Below are positions 1 to 5,567 of a stretch of 5,567 bases of DNA, piece by piece. Under the pieces are notes generated by a model. It saw only the letters and a list, made by a program, of their open reading frames with translations. It was not told the DNA's origin and did not search any database. The stretch's first letter is position 1. Each line of letters opens with the position of its first letter. The translations under genes were made by a program, and so were the position numbers. Source of the DNA: Candidatus Hydrogenedentota bacterium (GTDB lineage: Bacteria; Hydrogenedentota; Hydrogenedentia; Hydrogenedentiales; GCA-2746185); contig DTSJ01000041.1 in the NCBI GenBank assembly GCA_012965445.1, positions 1 to 5,567 of the forward strand, given 5' to 3'.

Positions 1-69
1 AACAGCCCGTTTGTACTGGAACACGCGCGCAACTTGGAGATCAGGAGTAACTGTTGTTCTGACGATTCC
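1..69 (+). repeat. Left arm of a perfect 69-bp inverted repeat
   Basis: Bases 1-69 are the exact reverse complement of 954-1022, with no mismatch. The match ends at 70 (A, where complementarity to C953 would need G). On the left it is cut by the window edge, so the true repeat may be longer. It encodes part of the DUF1553 protein (NSPFVLEHARNLEIR onward) in the frame that continues naturally into 70-807. Confidence 0.97.
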
Positions 70-807
70 ATCGAAGCCCGGGGGACACGCCTGTTCGAGA
101 TCTGTTTTCAGCGTGCGCCGTCACCGGAAGAAATTGAGCAGATGGTCGCGTTTATTTCCAGAACAGATTTCGATGAAGGGCCTGCGCCGCCGGAACCGTC
201 CGGCTGGGAATATGGCTACGGGCTTTACAATGCCAAAACGCAACTGGTTGAATCGTTTGCGGCCTTCGAACACTACAAAGACGGAAGCTGGCGTCCGAAA
301 GAAGAGTTGCCGAACGACGAATTCGGATTCGTGTCGATTAGCAGTCGAGGCGGACATCCGGGCAATATTGCCGAACACGCTGCGATTCGACGTTGGGTTG
401 CGTCCCGTGACGGAACCGTGAGTCTCAGCGCCCGTCTGCGTCACCCGAATGACAAGGGCGACGGCGTTGTCGGCAGCATAGTTTCAAGCCGGATCGGCCT
501 CATTCACACCTACACCGTTCTCGACGGATCTGACGAAGCGAAGCACGAAGGGATTCCCGTCAAGAAAGGCGACACGATCGACTTCGTGGCAGATGCAGGT
601 CCGACACCGTCGTATGACTCCTTCCAATGGTCGGTCGAGATTAGGATGGATCGTCCCGAAAATTCTGAGGGCCAGAGTTTCGTGACTGATTGGGACGCGC
701 GCAAAGACTTTTCCGGGCCTCCTCCAGAACCTCCAGAACCGTTGAGTCCGTGGGGGCAGCTTGCGCAGGTTCTGCTGCTAACAAATGAGTTTATGTATGT
801 TGACTAG
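1..807 (+). CDS. Detached C-terminal part of the PSCyt1/DUF1549/DUF1553 protein
   Basis: This is the C-terminal piece of a planctomycete-type DUF1553 protein, open from the window edge to a TAG stop at 805-807. The first 23 codons (1-69) duplicate codons 872-894 of the large minus-strand gene. Codons from 70 onward supply the end that gene lacks. The sequence first shows the family's helical motif FEICFQRAPSPEEIEQ (about 94-141). Next comes a beta-rich stretch of about 170 residues (about 190-690) with GGHPG, IRRW, GDGV and GDTIDFV, resembling the beta-sandwich insert found in long members of this family. The end, PWGQLAQVLLLTNEFMYVD, is the classic family terminus. A DUF1501 start follows 18 bases later, as expected for the pair. 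There is no start codon or RBS of its own, so I read it as the displaced end of the 3635-954 gene and not as an independent gene. An in-frame TTG at 34 is unlikely to be a start. Confidence 0.85.
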   Translation, partial: NSPFVLEHARNLEIRSNCCSDDSIEARGTRLFEICFQRAPSPEEIEQMVAFISRTDFDEGPAPPEPSGWEYGYGLYNAKTQLVESFAAFEHYKDGSWRPKEELPNDEFGFVSISSRGGHPGNIAEHAAIRRWVASRDGTVSLSARLRHPNDKGDGVVGSIVSSRIGLIHTYTVLDGSDEAKHEGIPVKKGDTIDFVADAGPTPSYDSFQWSVEIRMDRPENSEGQSFVTDWDARKDFSGPPPEPPEPLSPWGQLAQVLLLTNEFMYVD

Positions 808-813
808 AATTGC

Positions 814-818
814 AGGAG
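814..818 (+). promoter_or_regulatory. Ribosome binding site for the DUF1501 gene
   Basis: AGGAG lies 7 bases before the ATG at 826. It favours that ATG over the in-frame TTG at 820, which would sit only one base from the motif. Confidence 0.75.
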
Positions 819-825
819 TTTGACC

Positions 826-1146
826 ATGGATCATCATGCTTTGGATCCAGAGGATTTTGCCCTGACGCGCCGTGATTTTCTGCAGCGCACGGGCATGGGT
901 TTTGGCGCGGCAGGACTCGCAAGTCTTCTAGGGCCGTCGACTGTGCTTGGCGCGGAATCGTCAGAACAACAGTTACTCCTGATCTCCAAGTTGCGCGCGT
1001 GTTCCAGTACAAACGGGCTGTTCATCAAAAACAAGGCCTGCTGCGGCACAATGGTCGTGAAGCGTTTCGGACTGTGCGTATCGGGAGAAGCGAAATCGAA
1101 GGACTTGATGAAGGCCTCCATATTCTGGCGTTCAACCAGACCATAG
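826..1146 (+). CDS. DUF1501 protein, N-terminal 43 residues only, then chimeric
   Basis: The first 43 codons (826 to about 954) match the start of DUF1501 family proteins: a short acidic lead, then TRRDFLQRTGMGFGAAGLASL, ending in LLGPSTVLGA. The RRDFL motif followed by a glycine/alanine-rich hydrophobic stretch is a twin-arginine export signal, so the mature protein is expected outside the cytoplasm. DUF1501 proteins are normally some 450 residues and sit directly after DUF1549/DUF1553 genes, as here (18 bases after that gene's stop). From 954 the frame reads through the antisense of the DUF1553 gene to a stop at 1144-1146. Nothing after that point looks like DUF1501, whose next segment should be a conserved block leading to a GGPSHVDTFD-like motif. 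The residues after 43 are therefore an artefact of the junction. The exact role of DUF1501 proteins is not settled; a sulfatase-like fold is often suggested. Confidence 0.8.
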   Translation: MDHHALDPEDFALTRRDFLQRTGMGFGAAGLASLLGPSTVLGAESSEQQLLLISKLRACSSTNGLFIKNKACCGTMVVKRFGLCVSGEAKSKDLMKASIFWRSTRP

Positions 1147-3635
1147 ACCGTGCGTCGATTCGTGAAGGGTTCCTTCGTCAAGGATTCCGGCGGGCCGCCG
1201 ATTGTCAGGTCAAGTTCTCCGGACGCAGCCAGCATCGAATCGCGCATCGGCTCGAACTCCAGGCGTTTCCGGCTCTGACGCCAGACCAATCGATTTTTGA
1301 TATCGATTTCATCGCCCTTGGCGTGGGTGTAGCTCGACTGACGATATGCTGATGACAACAGTATGTGTTTGTGGAGCTTCTTCACCGACCAGTTATGCTC
1401 GACGAAATATGCAGCGAGATAATCCAGAAGTTCGGGGTGCGTCGGCGGCGGACTCCGAACACCGAAATCGCTCGACGTGTCAACCAGCCCGCGCCCGAAA
1501 TGATGCGTCCACGCGCGATTGACGAAAACGCGCGCCGTCAGCGGATTGTCCTTGCTTGCAATAGCCCTGGCGAGTTCAAGCCGCCCCCCGCCGTCCTCAA
1601 ATGGTTTCGGCTCGCTCTTACTCAACACTTGCAGGAACCGACGCGGAACTGCATCGCCCCTGTTGCTCGACTTTCCGCGCAGGAAAACGTAGGGTTCGAA
1701 GGGCTTGTCTGAATCGTAGAGCGCTGATGCGCGATCCGGGCGACCTATATGAGTCGCTTCATGCCGCGCAATCACGCGCTGCTTCGCACGGACTCTCTGC
1801 TGTTTGGGTGTGTCGCTGATGCCGTAGACCCGGCCTGCTTTAATGTTGGAAGGAACACCCGGTCCATAAATTATCTGTCGGAGCGCTTCCGCCTGCTCGC
1901 TGTCGAGTTTAGTCGGGACAGGAGGCGGCGCGTCTGGCGAATAGGCGACCATCTGTGCATAAGCCGAGAGCTTGTCCCGCCACATTTTATCGATATCCAT
2001 CAGTACGTCCGCATATTTTTCCATAACCTCGGTCATGGAACCAGGCGCTTCACCGTCGAGGGCTTTGCGCAGGTAACGGTTCACCTTATCATCGCCCTCT
2101 TTCGCAAGTTCAATGCGCTCTACTACGCCCGGAACGTCTTGCTCGAATGACTCCGCGGGTATCGCGTTGAACCATGCATATGGCTTGAAAATCGCATCCG
2201 GCGACTCTAGATTCTTTTTCAGAAAATCGACCCAGGGACGCAGAACCTGATGACGCACCTCGCTCTCTTTCGCCAGCGTCTTGAATTCAGTATCGTCCGT
2301 CAGGTCCTTCGCGTTGTGGGCCGCGACCAGATAGGCCTTGAGCTTGTCGCGCGTCTCCGTAAGTATTTCGACGTGGACCTCGTGCCGATACGCCACGAGA
2401 TCCTCCTCTTTTTCCTTTAACAGTTTAACGAACTCCTGATACTTCGGGTCATCGGGATCAGGCTCGGAAATCAGCGGCAGTTCGCCGGGGTCTTTTGTGC
2501 TTCTCAACACCCCGTACATCGCGTAGTAATCGCTGGATTGAATCGGATCGAATTTATGGTCGTGACACCGTGCGCAGCTCACCGTAAGCCCCATCAGCCC
2601 ACGGGAAATCACGTCAATGCGGTCATCGGTGATATCGTCGATGTTGTTGATGAAGCGTCGACCCAGGGTCAGAAAACCCATCGCCGCAAGCGGACGTTTG
2701 TCCTCGCCAAGATCAAGACGATCAGCGGCCAGTTGTTCGATGACAAACTGGTCGTAGGGAAGGTCCTCGTTGAACGCGCGTATCACGTAGTCGCGATAGG
2801 TATAGGAATAGGGATAGAAGCGGTCCTCCTCGAAAACGTAGCCCTTGGTGTCGGCATAACGCGCGACGTCAAGCCAGTGGCGTCCCCAGCGTTCGCCGTA
2901 ATGGGGTGACGCCAGCAGCCGATCAACAAGTTTTTCGTATGCATCGAGAGAATCGTCCATGACGAAATCCTGGACCTCTTCGAAGGAAGGCGGCAGCCCG
3001 GTGAGATCGTAGTAGAGTCGGCGAATCAGCGTACGGCGATCCGCTTCTGGAGACGGCTCAAGCCCGGTAACCTCCAATCGCGCCAGGATAAAAGAATCCA
3101 CTTCGTTTGCTGCCCACGTCGTCTGTTTGGTCCACGGAGTTTCGGGTGCGCGTACAGGTTGAAACGCCCAATGGGTCGCTTTGCTTTTTTCGATGAACTC
3201 GGCGAAGGATTCTGTAGGAGCTACTTCGATATCGGGCGTTTCCTCTTCCGGCCAGGGCGCGCCCATGAGTACCCATGCGCGAATTGCTTCGATATCCTCA
3301 TCCGCAAGTCGCATGTCCTCCGGCATCTTGATTTCGCCTTCGTACTCGATCACTTTTATGAGGCGGCTGGCGGAAAGTATTTCGGGGTCCAGTAGCGAGC
3401 CCGAATCCCCCCCTTGATCGAATGCGGCCTTGGAATCAAGCCGAAGGTTGGACTCCTGCTTTTCCGGGCCGTGGCATTCGTTGCAGACTTCGGCGAAAAT
3501 GGGTCGAATCTCGTTCTCGAAGAACGCGATCTGGTCGGGATCAGCGGAATGAGCGAGGGGCGCACCGAAAAGCGCAAGCAACGCGAGCCGTCTTATTGGG
3601 AAGCGACTCTGCGTTATGGGGTTACTGCACAACAT
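834..3635 (-). CDS. PSCyt1-DUF1549-DUF1553 cytochrome-type secreted protein, C-terminus lost
   Basis: Large exported protein of the planctomycete cytochrome family. ATG 3635 is chosen because GGAG lies 6 bases upstream; an in-frame TTG at 3659 would add 8 residues. Residues 1-31 form a signal peptide (RR, then LALLALFGAPLAHS, cleavage near AHSA). A PSCyt1 domain follows (about 35-130) with the haem motif CNECH at 51-55. DUF1549 spans about 155-385, including GERWGRHWLDVARYADT and a second haem motif in CARCHDHKFDPI (354-365). The linker (about 390-670) is charged and helical. DUF1553 begins near 680 (RLELARAIASKDNPLTARVFVNRAW) and runs through RFTTIVPQQALFLMNSPFV. After codon 894 (base 954) the frame enters antisense DUF1501 sequence, and the last 39 residues are spurious. 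With the piece at 70-807 restored, the protein would be about 1139 residues, normal for the family. It starts 24 bases after the DUF1080 stop, so the two are probably co-transcribed. Substrate and redox partner are unknown. Confidence 0.9.
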   Translation of the reverse strand: MLCSNPITQSRFPIRRLALLALFGAPLAHSADPDQIAFFENEIRPIFAEVCNECHGPEKQESNLRLDSKAAFDQGGDSGSLLDPEILSASRLIKVIEYEGEIKMPEDMRLADEDIEAIRAWVLMGAPWPEEETPDIEVAPTESFAEFIEKSKATHWAFQPVRAPETPWTKQTTWAANEVDSFILARLEVTGLEPSPEADRRTLIRRLYYDLTGLPPSFEEVQDFVMDDSLDAYEKLVDRLLASPHYGERWGRHWLDVARYADTKGYVFEEDRFYPYSYTYRDYVIRAFNEDLPYDQFVIEQLAADRLDLGEDKRPLAAMGFLTLGRRFINNIDDITDDRIDVISRGLMGLTVSCARCHDHKFDPIQSSDYYAMYGVLRSTKDPGELPLISEPDPDDPKYQEFVKLLKEKEEDLVAYRHEVHVEILTETRDKLKAYLVAAHNAKDLTDDTEFKTLAKESEVRHQVLRPWVDFLKKNLESPDAIFKPYAWFNAIPAESFEQDVPGVVERIELAKEGDDKVNRYLRKALDGEAPGSMTEVMEKYADVLMDIDKMWRDKLSAYAQMVAYSPDAPPPVPTKLDSEQAEALRQIIYGPGVPSNIKAGRVYGISDTPKQQRVRAKQRVIARHEATHIGRPDRASALYDSDKPFEPYVFLRGKSSNRGDAVPRRFLQVLSKSEPKPFEDGGGRLELARAIASKDNPLTARVFVNRAWTHHFGRGLVDTSSDFGVRSPPPTHPELLDYLAAYFVEHNWSVKKLHKHILLSSAYRQSSYTHAKGDEIDIKNRLVWRQSRKRLEFEPMRDSMLAASGELDLTIGGPPESLTKEPFTNRRTVYGLVERQNMEAFIKSFDFASPDTHSPKRFTTIVPQQALFLMNSPFVLEHARNLEIRSNCCSDDSAPSTVDGPRRLASPAAPKPMPVRCRKSRRVRAKSSGSKA
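950..958. other. Inversion or chimera junction
   Basis: To the left, the plus strand codes for the DUF1501 leader. To the right, it is the antisense of the DUF1553 gene. Both reading frames lose family resemblance exactly here: DUF1501 after LGA, and DUF1553 after CCSDDS. A few bases of microhomology (around GCGGAA) may be shared by the two joined ends, but the unbroken DUF1501 sequence is not in the window, so this cannot be confirmed. Confidence 0.85.
954..1022 (-). repeat. Right arm of the perfect 69-bp inverted repeat
   Basis: This is the exact reverse complement of 1-69. On the minus strand it encodes the same 23 residues in the same frame, here as the natural continuation of the large DUF1553 gene from 1023 upward. 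The two arms are therefore one gene segment present twice in opposite orientation, not a mobile-element terminus. Confidence 0.97.
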
Positions 3636-3641
3636 TGATGA

Positions 3642-3645
3642 CTCC
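3642..3645 (-). promoter_or_regulatory. Ribosome binding site deciding the DUF1549/DUF1553 start
   Basis: GGAG on the minus strand sits 6 bases before ATG 3635. It favours that start over TTG 3659, which directly abuts the TAA of the upstream gene. Confidence 0.6.
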
Positions 3646-3659
3646 GCCGGACTGCTCAA

Positions 3660-4322
3660 TTAGTCCTTCAGCTTCTTCACGCGAATATTCCGGAAATACA
3701 GCACATCGCCATGACCCAGGAACCCGATTCGGCCTGTCTTGCGCAACAGCCCCGGATGTTCATTGTGATCCATTGTGCCGTCCTTGCTCGCCTCGGCGAT
3801 ATCAGCATCGACGATAACCACATCGTTCAGGGTGACCTTGATGCGGTTTCCATCTGCGATAACTTCCTGCTTGTTCCATTCGCCGACGGGAGCCAAGTGA
3901 CCCCGCTTGGCGGGAACGATTCCGTATATTGATCCGTGATACTGGTACGGTTGGAGATCTTTGTATTTGTCCGCGGTATTGTCAAGAATCTGCAGTTCCA
4001 TGGCGTTATAGGCCGCATCGCCGCCGCTCTTCTCCATGCGAATCCCAAGCCCGTTATTCGCGCCGGGTGTAAGTTTAAATTCGAAACGGAACACGAAATT
4101 GTCATAATCGTCTGTGGTAAACATATTGCCGCCCGGCTTACACACGATCTCGCCGTCTTCGACGATGTAGCCCTTCGTGTCGCCTTCCCAGCCTTTGAGG
4201 TTTTTGCCGTTGAACAATGACTCGAAGCCCTCTTCTGCAGCAAAGCTGGGTATCGTACAAAGTGCAAAACAAAGGGACAACAAAAGAGTGGAGGTTAATC
4301 TCGTACGGAACATGGTCGTCAT
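3660..4322 (-). CDS. Secreted DUF1080 / 3-keto-disaccharide hydrolase domain protein
   Basis: A 220-residue protein made of a signal peptide and one DUF1080 domain (PF06439, concanavalin-like beta-sandwich). Residues 1-28 give a basic start, a leucine-rich core (STLLLSLCFALCTIPSFA) and probable cleavage before AEEG. Family landmarks follow in order: FESLFNGKNLKGWEG (33-47), NFVFRFEFKLTPGANNGLGIRM (75-96 region), MELQILDN (108-115), YQYHGSIYGIVPA (126-138), GEWNKQEVIADGNRIKVTLN (148-167) and GRIGFLGHGDVLYFRNIRVKKL near the end. Its length equals a complete single-domain member. The family includes enzymes that hydrolyse 3-keto-disaccharides or 3-keto-glycosides outside the cytoplasm; many members are uncharacterised. 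ATG 4322 has AAGGA close upstream (about 3 bases), while a second ATG at 4313 lies about 12 bases from it, so the start is uncertain by three residues. The next gene starts 24 bases after its TAA, suggesting an operon. No clear promoter was found upstream. Confidence 0.9.
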   Translation of the reverse strand: MTTMFRTRLTSTLLLSLCFALCTIPSFAAEEGFESLFNGKNLKGWEGDTKGYIVEDGEIVCKPGGNMFTTDDYDNFVFRFEFKLTPGANNGLGIRMEKSGGDAAYNAMELQILDNTADKYKDLQPYQYHGSIYGIVPAKRGHLAPVGEWNKQEVIADGNRIKVTLNDVVIVDADIAEASKDGTMDHNEHPGLLRKTGRIGFLGHGDVLYFRNIRVKKLKD

Positions 4323-4451
4323 TAATCCTTCGGGCGCATTCCCTTGGTTCTGGCATCTCTATTACAGCGACACCCATCATGCCAGAGTGTACACCAAAGC
4401 CCGTTTCCCCTCAAGTTTACTTGGGGCGTACCCTTCAATGTCGAAACAGAA
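4323..4451. other. Intergenic region with a weak hairpin
   Basis: This 129-base gap lies between the small membrane gene and the DUF1080 gene. It holds an imperfect hairpin at 4408-4426 (CCC/GGG and CAAG/CTTG arms, one bulged T, four-base loop). No T-run follows on either strand, so I do not call it a terminator. No convincing -35/-10 pair with normal spacing was seen, although the DUF1080 promoter could be here. Confidence 0.35.
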
Positions 4452-4775
4452 TCAGGTCAAGACACTAAAGAACATGGAGGTGAATCCCAGGAATACGTTG
4501 AACGCAAGCGCGCGTTTAGGAATCGGAAGAACAAGAGATCCCATGCCGAGAATGATACCGCCTGCGGCGAACCACGCAATCTATCCCCACATAATTCCCA
4601 GAGTGGAAGCCGAAATCCCGACACCGGGATTCACACTCCCGTCGGACAGCCCCCCAAGAAGCGACAGCGCGCCCATTCCGCCAATTCCCCACAATGTCAC
4701 CGCGGGCAAACCCAGGAACAGCCATTTCGCAAGACTTGAACTCGTGATCGTCGCGATTGGTCTTTCGTCCATCAT
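4452..4775 (-). pseudogene. Small three-helix membrane protein interrupted by an in-frame TAG
   Basis: The frame opens at ATG 4775 (a second ATG follows at 4772, with GAGG 7 bases ahead of it) and reads 64 residues to a TAG at 4583-4581. Reading past the TAG, the same frame continues for 42 more codons of equally hydrophobic sequence to TGA at 4454-4452. The first part has a short polar head (MMDERPIATI) and a helix (KWLFLGLPAVTLWGIGGMGA, about 17-36), then a loop with GLSDGSVNPG. The second helix would run from about residue 53 (GISASTLGIMWG) straight across the stop into IAWFAAGGIILGMGSLVL. A third helix is near ALAFNVFLGFTSMFFSVL. Because the stop lies inside a predicted helix and the frame is kept on both sides, this looks like one ancestral protein of about 107 residues with a nonsense change, for example from TGG or CAG, or a sequencing error. 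I do not recognise the family. It lies 104 bases after the hydrolase gene on the same strand. Confidence 0.6.
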
Positions 4776-4777
4776 GT

Positions 4778-4783
4778 CACCTC
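4778..4783 (-). promoter_or_regulatory. Ribosome binding site of the small membrane protein
   Basis: GAGGTG on the minus strand lies just upstream of the paired ATG codons at 4775 and 4772; its GAGG core is 4 and 7 bases away respectively. Good spacing to 4772 makes the second ATG the slightly better start. The site supports this being a real translated gene. Confidence 0.6.
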
Positions 4784-4879
4784 GCTGTGATTGCTGAACT
4801 CCCTCTAGGATATCATGGAATTGTCCGGATGGGCGAAATAACTACCCTGGCTCTCAAAGTAGACTGCGGGTATGTTCGA
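4784..4879. other. Short intergenic gap
   Basis: About 96 bases lie between the hydrolase stop and the RBS of the small membrane gene. I see no clear terminator hairpin with a T-run and no strong promoter. Co-transcription or an unrecognised promoter are both possible. Confidence 0.3.
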
Positions 4880-5567
4880 TTATTGGACTTCGAAACGATC
4901 AATCTTCGAATTGGTAATCGTCACGATATTCCCAGGCAAAATCTCCAACAAATCCGGCAAATCGTATACGGCCAATGCCCCATGAACCGTATTCATCAGC
5001 ACATGCCTGGCGTACGGCTCGCCCACGACGTCCTCCCAGGACGGAATTCCTCCCTCCAACGTAAGATGGGAAAACGTACCCGGAAACAAAGCCGCCGCAT
5101 GCAAGGCGGGAACGGTCGTTGTGCCGACCGCGTGAAGCCGGATATCGACGTCATCGCTAAAAAAATACCGCATAGCGTTGACAGTCATCGTAATGTCGTT
5201 CACACGCATCCCGACGAAGCTGCGTCCCATCAGGTACGCCCGCTTGTAGTCCGTCCAGTCATTTCCGACGTTGTCTTTCCAGCCCGAAGGATTTCCTGTT
5301 GGCCTGGTTTCACCGTATCCACGCAAATCCACCGCACATACCGCTCGTCCTTCGGAAAGATTTGCGTTGATGATCTCCTGAGGAATCGCATCCTTACCAT
5401 CCTGATGAACGTAAATCAAAACTGACGCAGGCTTTTTCTTCGGGCGATACAGACGAATCGGGAGTTTCACGCCAATCTCTGACTCCAGGTACCACGCCTG
5501 TTCGGAATCATCGGCATCGGTACCGCCATCCATCTGCTCAATTTTTCCACGAGCCAACAAGCCGCTT
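4880..5567 (-). CDS. Alpha/beta-hydrolase (acetyl-xylan-esterase-like), C-terminal part; gene runs off the right edge
   Basis: The frame is open to the window edge, so the start is outside; the TTG near 5560 is not a credible start. About 229 codons are visible, ending in TAA at 4882-4880. Numbering from base 5560, the core strands are visible as SVLIYVHQDGKDA (46-58) and AVCAVDLRGYGETRPTG (73-89), typical of alpha/beta-hydrolases. The nucleophile-elbow region reads VGTTTVPALHAAALFPG (145-161). There the usual G-x-S-x-G serine position holds Thr148, so the visible domain may lack a classical nucleophile. The tail has VYDLPDLLEILPGNIVTITN, which resembles the end of long acetyl-xylan-esterase-like proteins found in Planctomycetes, where a second hydrolase domain often follows a first. 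The catalytic copy may therefore lie upstream of the window. No export signal can be judged. The exact substrate is unknown. Confidence 0.7.
   Translation of the reverse strand, partial: SGLLARGKIEQMDGGTDADDSEQAWYLESEIGVKLPIRLYRPKKKPASVLIYVHQDGKDAIPQEIINANLSEGRAVCAVDLRGYGETRPTGNPSGWKDNVGNDWTDYKRAYLMGRSFVGMRVNDITMTVNAMRYFFSDDVDIRLHAVGTTTVPALHAAALFPGTFSHLTLEGGIPSWEDVVGEPYARHVLMNTVHGALAVYDLPDLLEILPGNIVTITNSKIDRFEVQ

Noticed and set aside
11..421. Plus-strand frame of 136 codons, and a minus-strand frame at 791-1012 that begins with the same 20 residues
   Set aside because: Their shared start is only the inverted repeat read in another frame; neither shows family features, and both overlap well-supported coding frames.
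1..1022. Insertion sequence or transposon bounded by the 69-bp inverted repeats
   Set aside because: The enclosed sequence encodes no transposase; both repeats are internal DUF1553 coding sequence, and no target-site duplication can be seen.
4138..4380. Minus-strand frame starting MMGVAVIEMPEP upstream of the DUF1080 gene
   Set aside because: It overlaps the start of the DUF1080 gene in another frame, has no good RBS and turns into arginine-rich shadow sequence.
4408..4426. Hairpin as a rho-independent terminator
   Set aside because: The stem is short with a bulge, and no T-run follows on either strand.
4757..5425. Plus-strand frame of 222 codons opposite the hydrolase gene
   Set aside because: The minus strand carries recognisable alpha/beta-hydrolase motifs across this span; the plus-strand translation has none and is a mirror shadow.

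Overview
The window carries part of a gene cluster typical of bacteria of the Planctomycetes/Verrucomicrobia type, or of similar polysaccharide-degrading lineages such as Hydrogenedentes. The evidence is a DUF1080 (3-keto-disaccharide hydrolase) secreted protein, a large PSCyt1/DUF1549/DUF1553 planctomycete-type cytochrome protein, and the start of a DUF1501 protein with a twin-arginine leader. Near the right edge lies part of an alpha/beta-hydrolase (acetyl-xylan-esterase-like) gene. The lineage call rests on protein families only. No RNA gene, CRISPR array, transposase or phage gene was seen.

Layout, right to left, because almost everything reads on the minus strand. At 5567-4880 is the 3' part of an alpha/beta-hydrolase gene that runs off the right edge. 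At 4775-4452 is a small three-helix membrane protein interrupted by an in-frame TAG. At 4322-3660 is the DUF1080 protein with a signal peptide. From 3635 leftward is the PSCyt1-DUF1549-DUF1553 protein. At 954 this reading frame suddenly leaves family-like sequence and runs as nonsense to 834. The missing C-terminal 245 codons lie at 70-807 on the opposite strand. They are followed at 826 by the first 43 codons of a DUF1501 gene, which in turn breaks into antisense DUF1553 sequence at about 954.

The main structural observation is a perfect 69-bp inverted repeat (1-69 and 954-1022). Both copies are the same piece of the same DUF1553 gene. Reversing 70-953 between the repeats restores one continuous protein of about 1139 residues, followed by an RBS and the DUF1501 start, the usual order of these two families. 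The simplest explanation is a fold-back (inverted) chimera from amplification or assembly at a contig end. A true inversion or phase switch is possible but less likely. As printed, neither the DUF1553 nor the DUF1501 reading frame should be taken as a natural protein.

Together the intact parts suggest an exported, cell-envelope sugar-processing locus. DUF1080 would act on oxidised disaccharides or glycosides. The haem-motif DUF1549/DUF1553 protein and its DUF1501 partner would form a secreted redox or sulfatase-like pair. The esterase-like protein may act on substituted polysaccharide. The pathway is inferred from context, not shown by the sequence.
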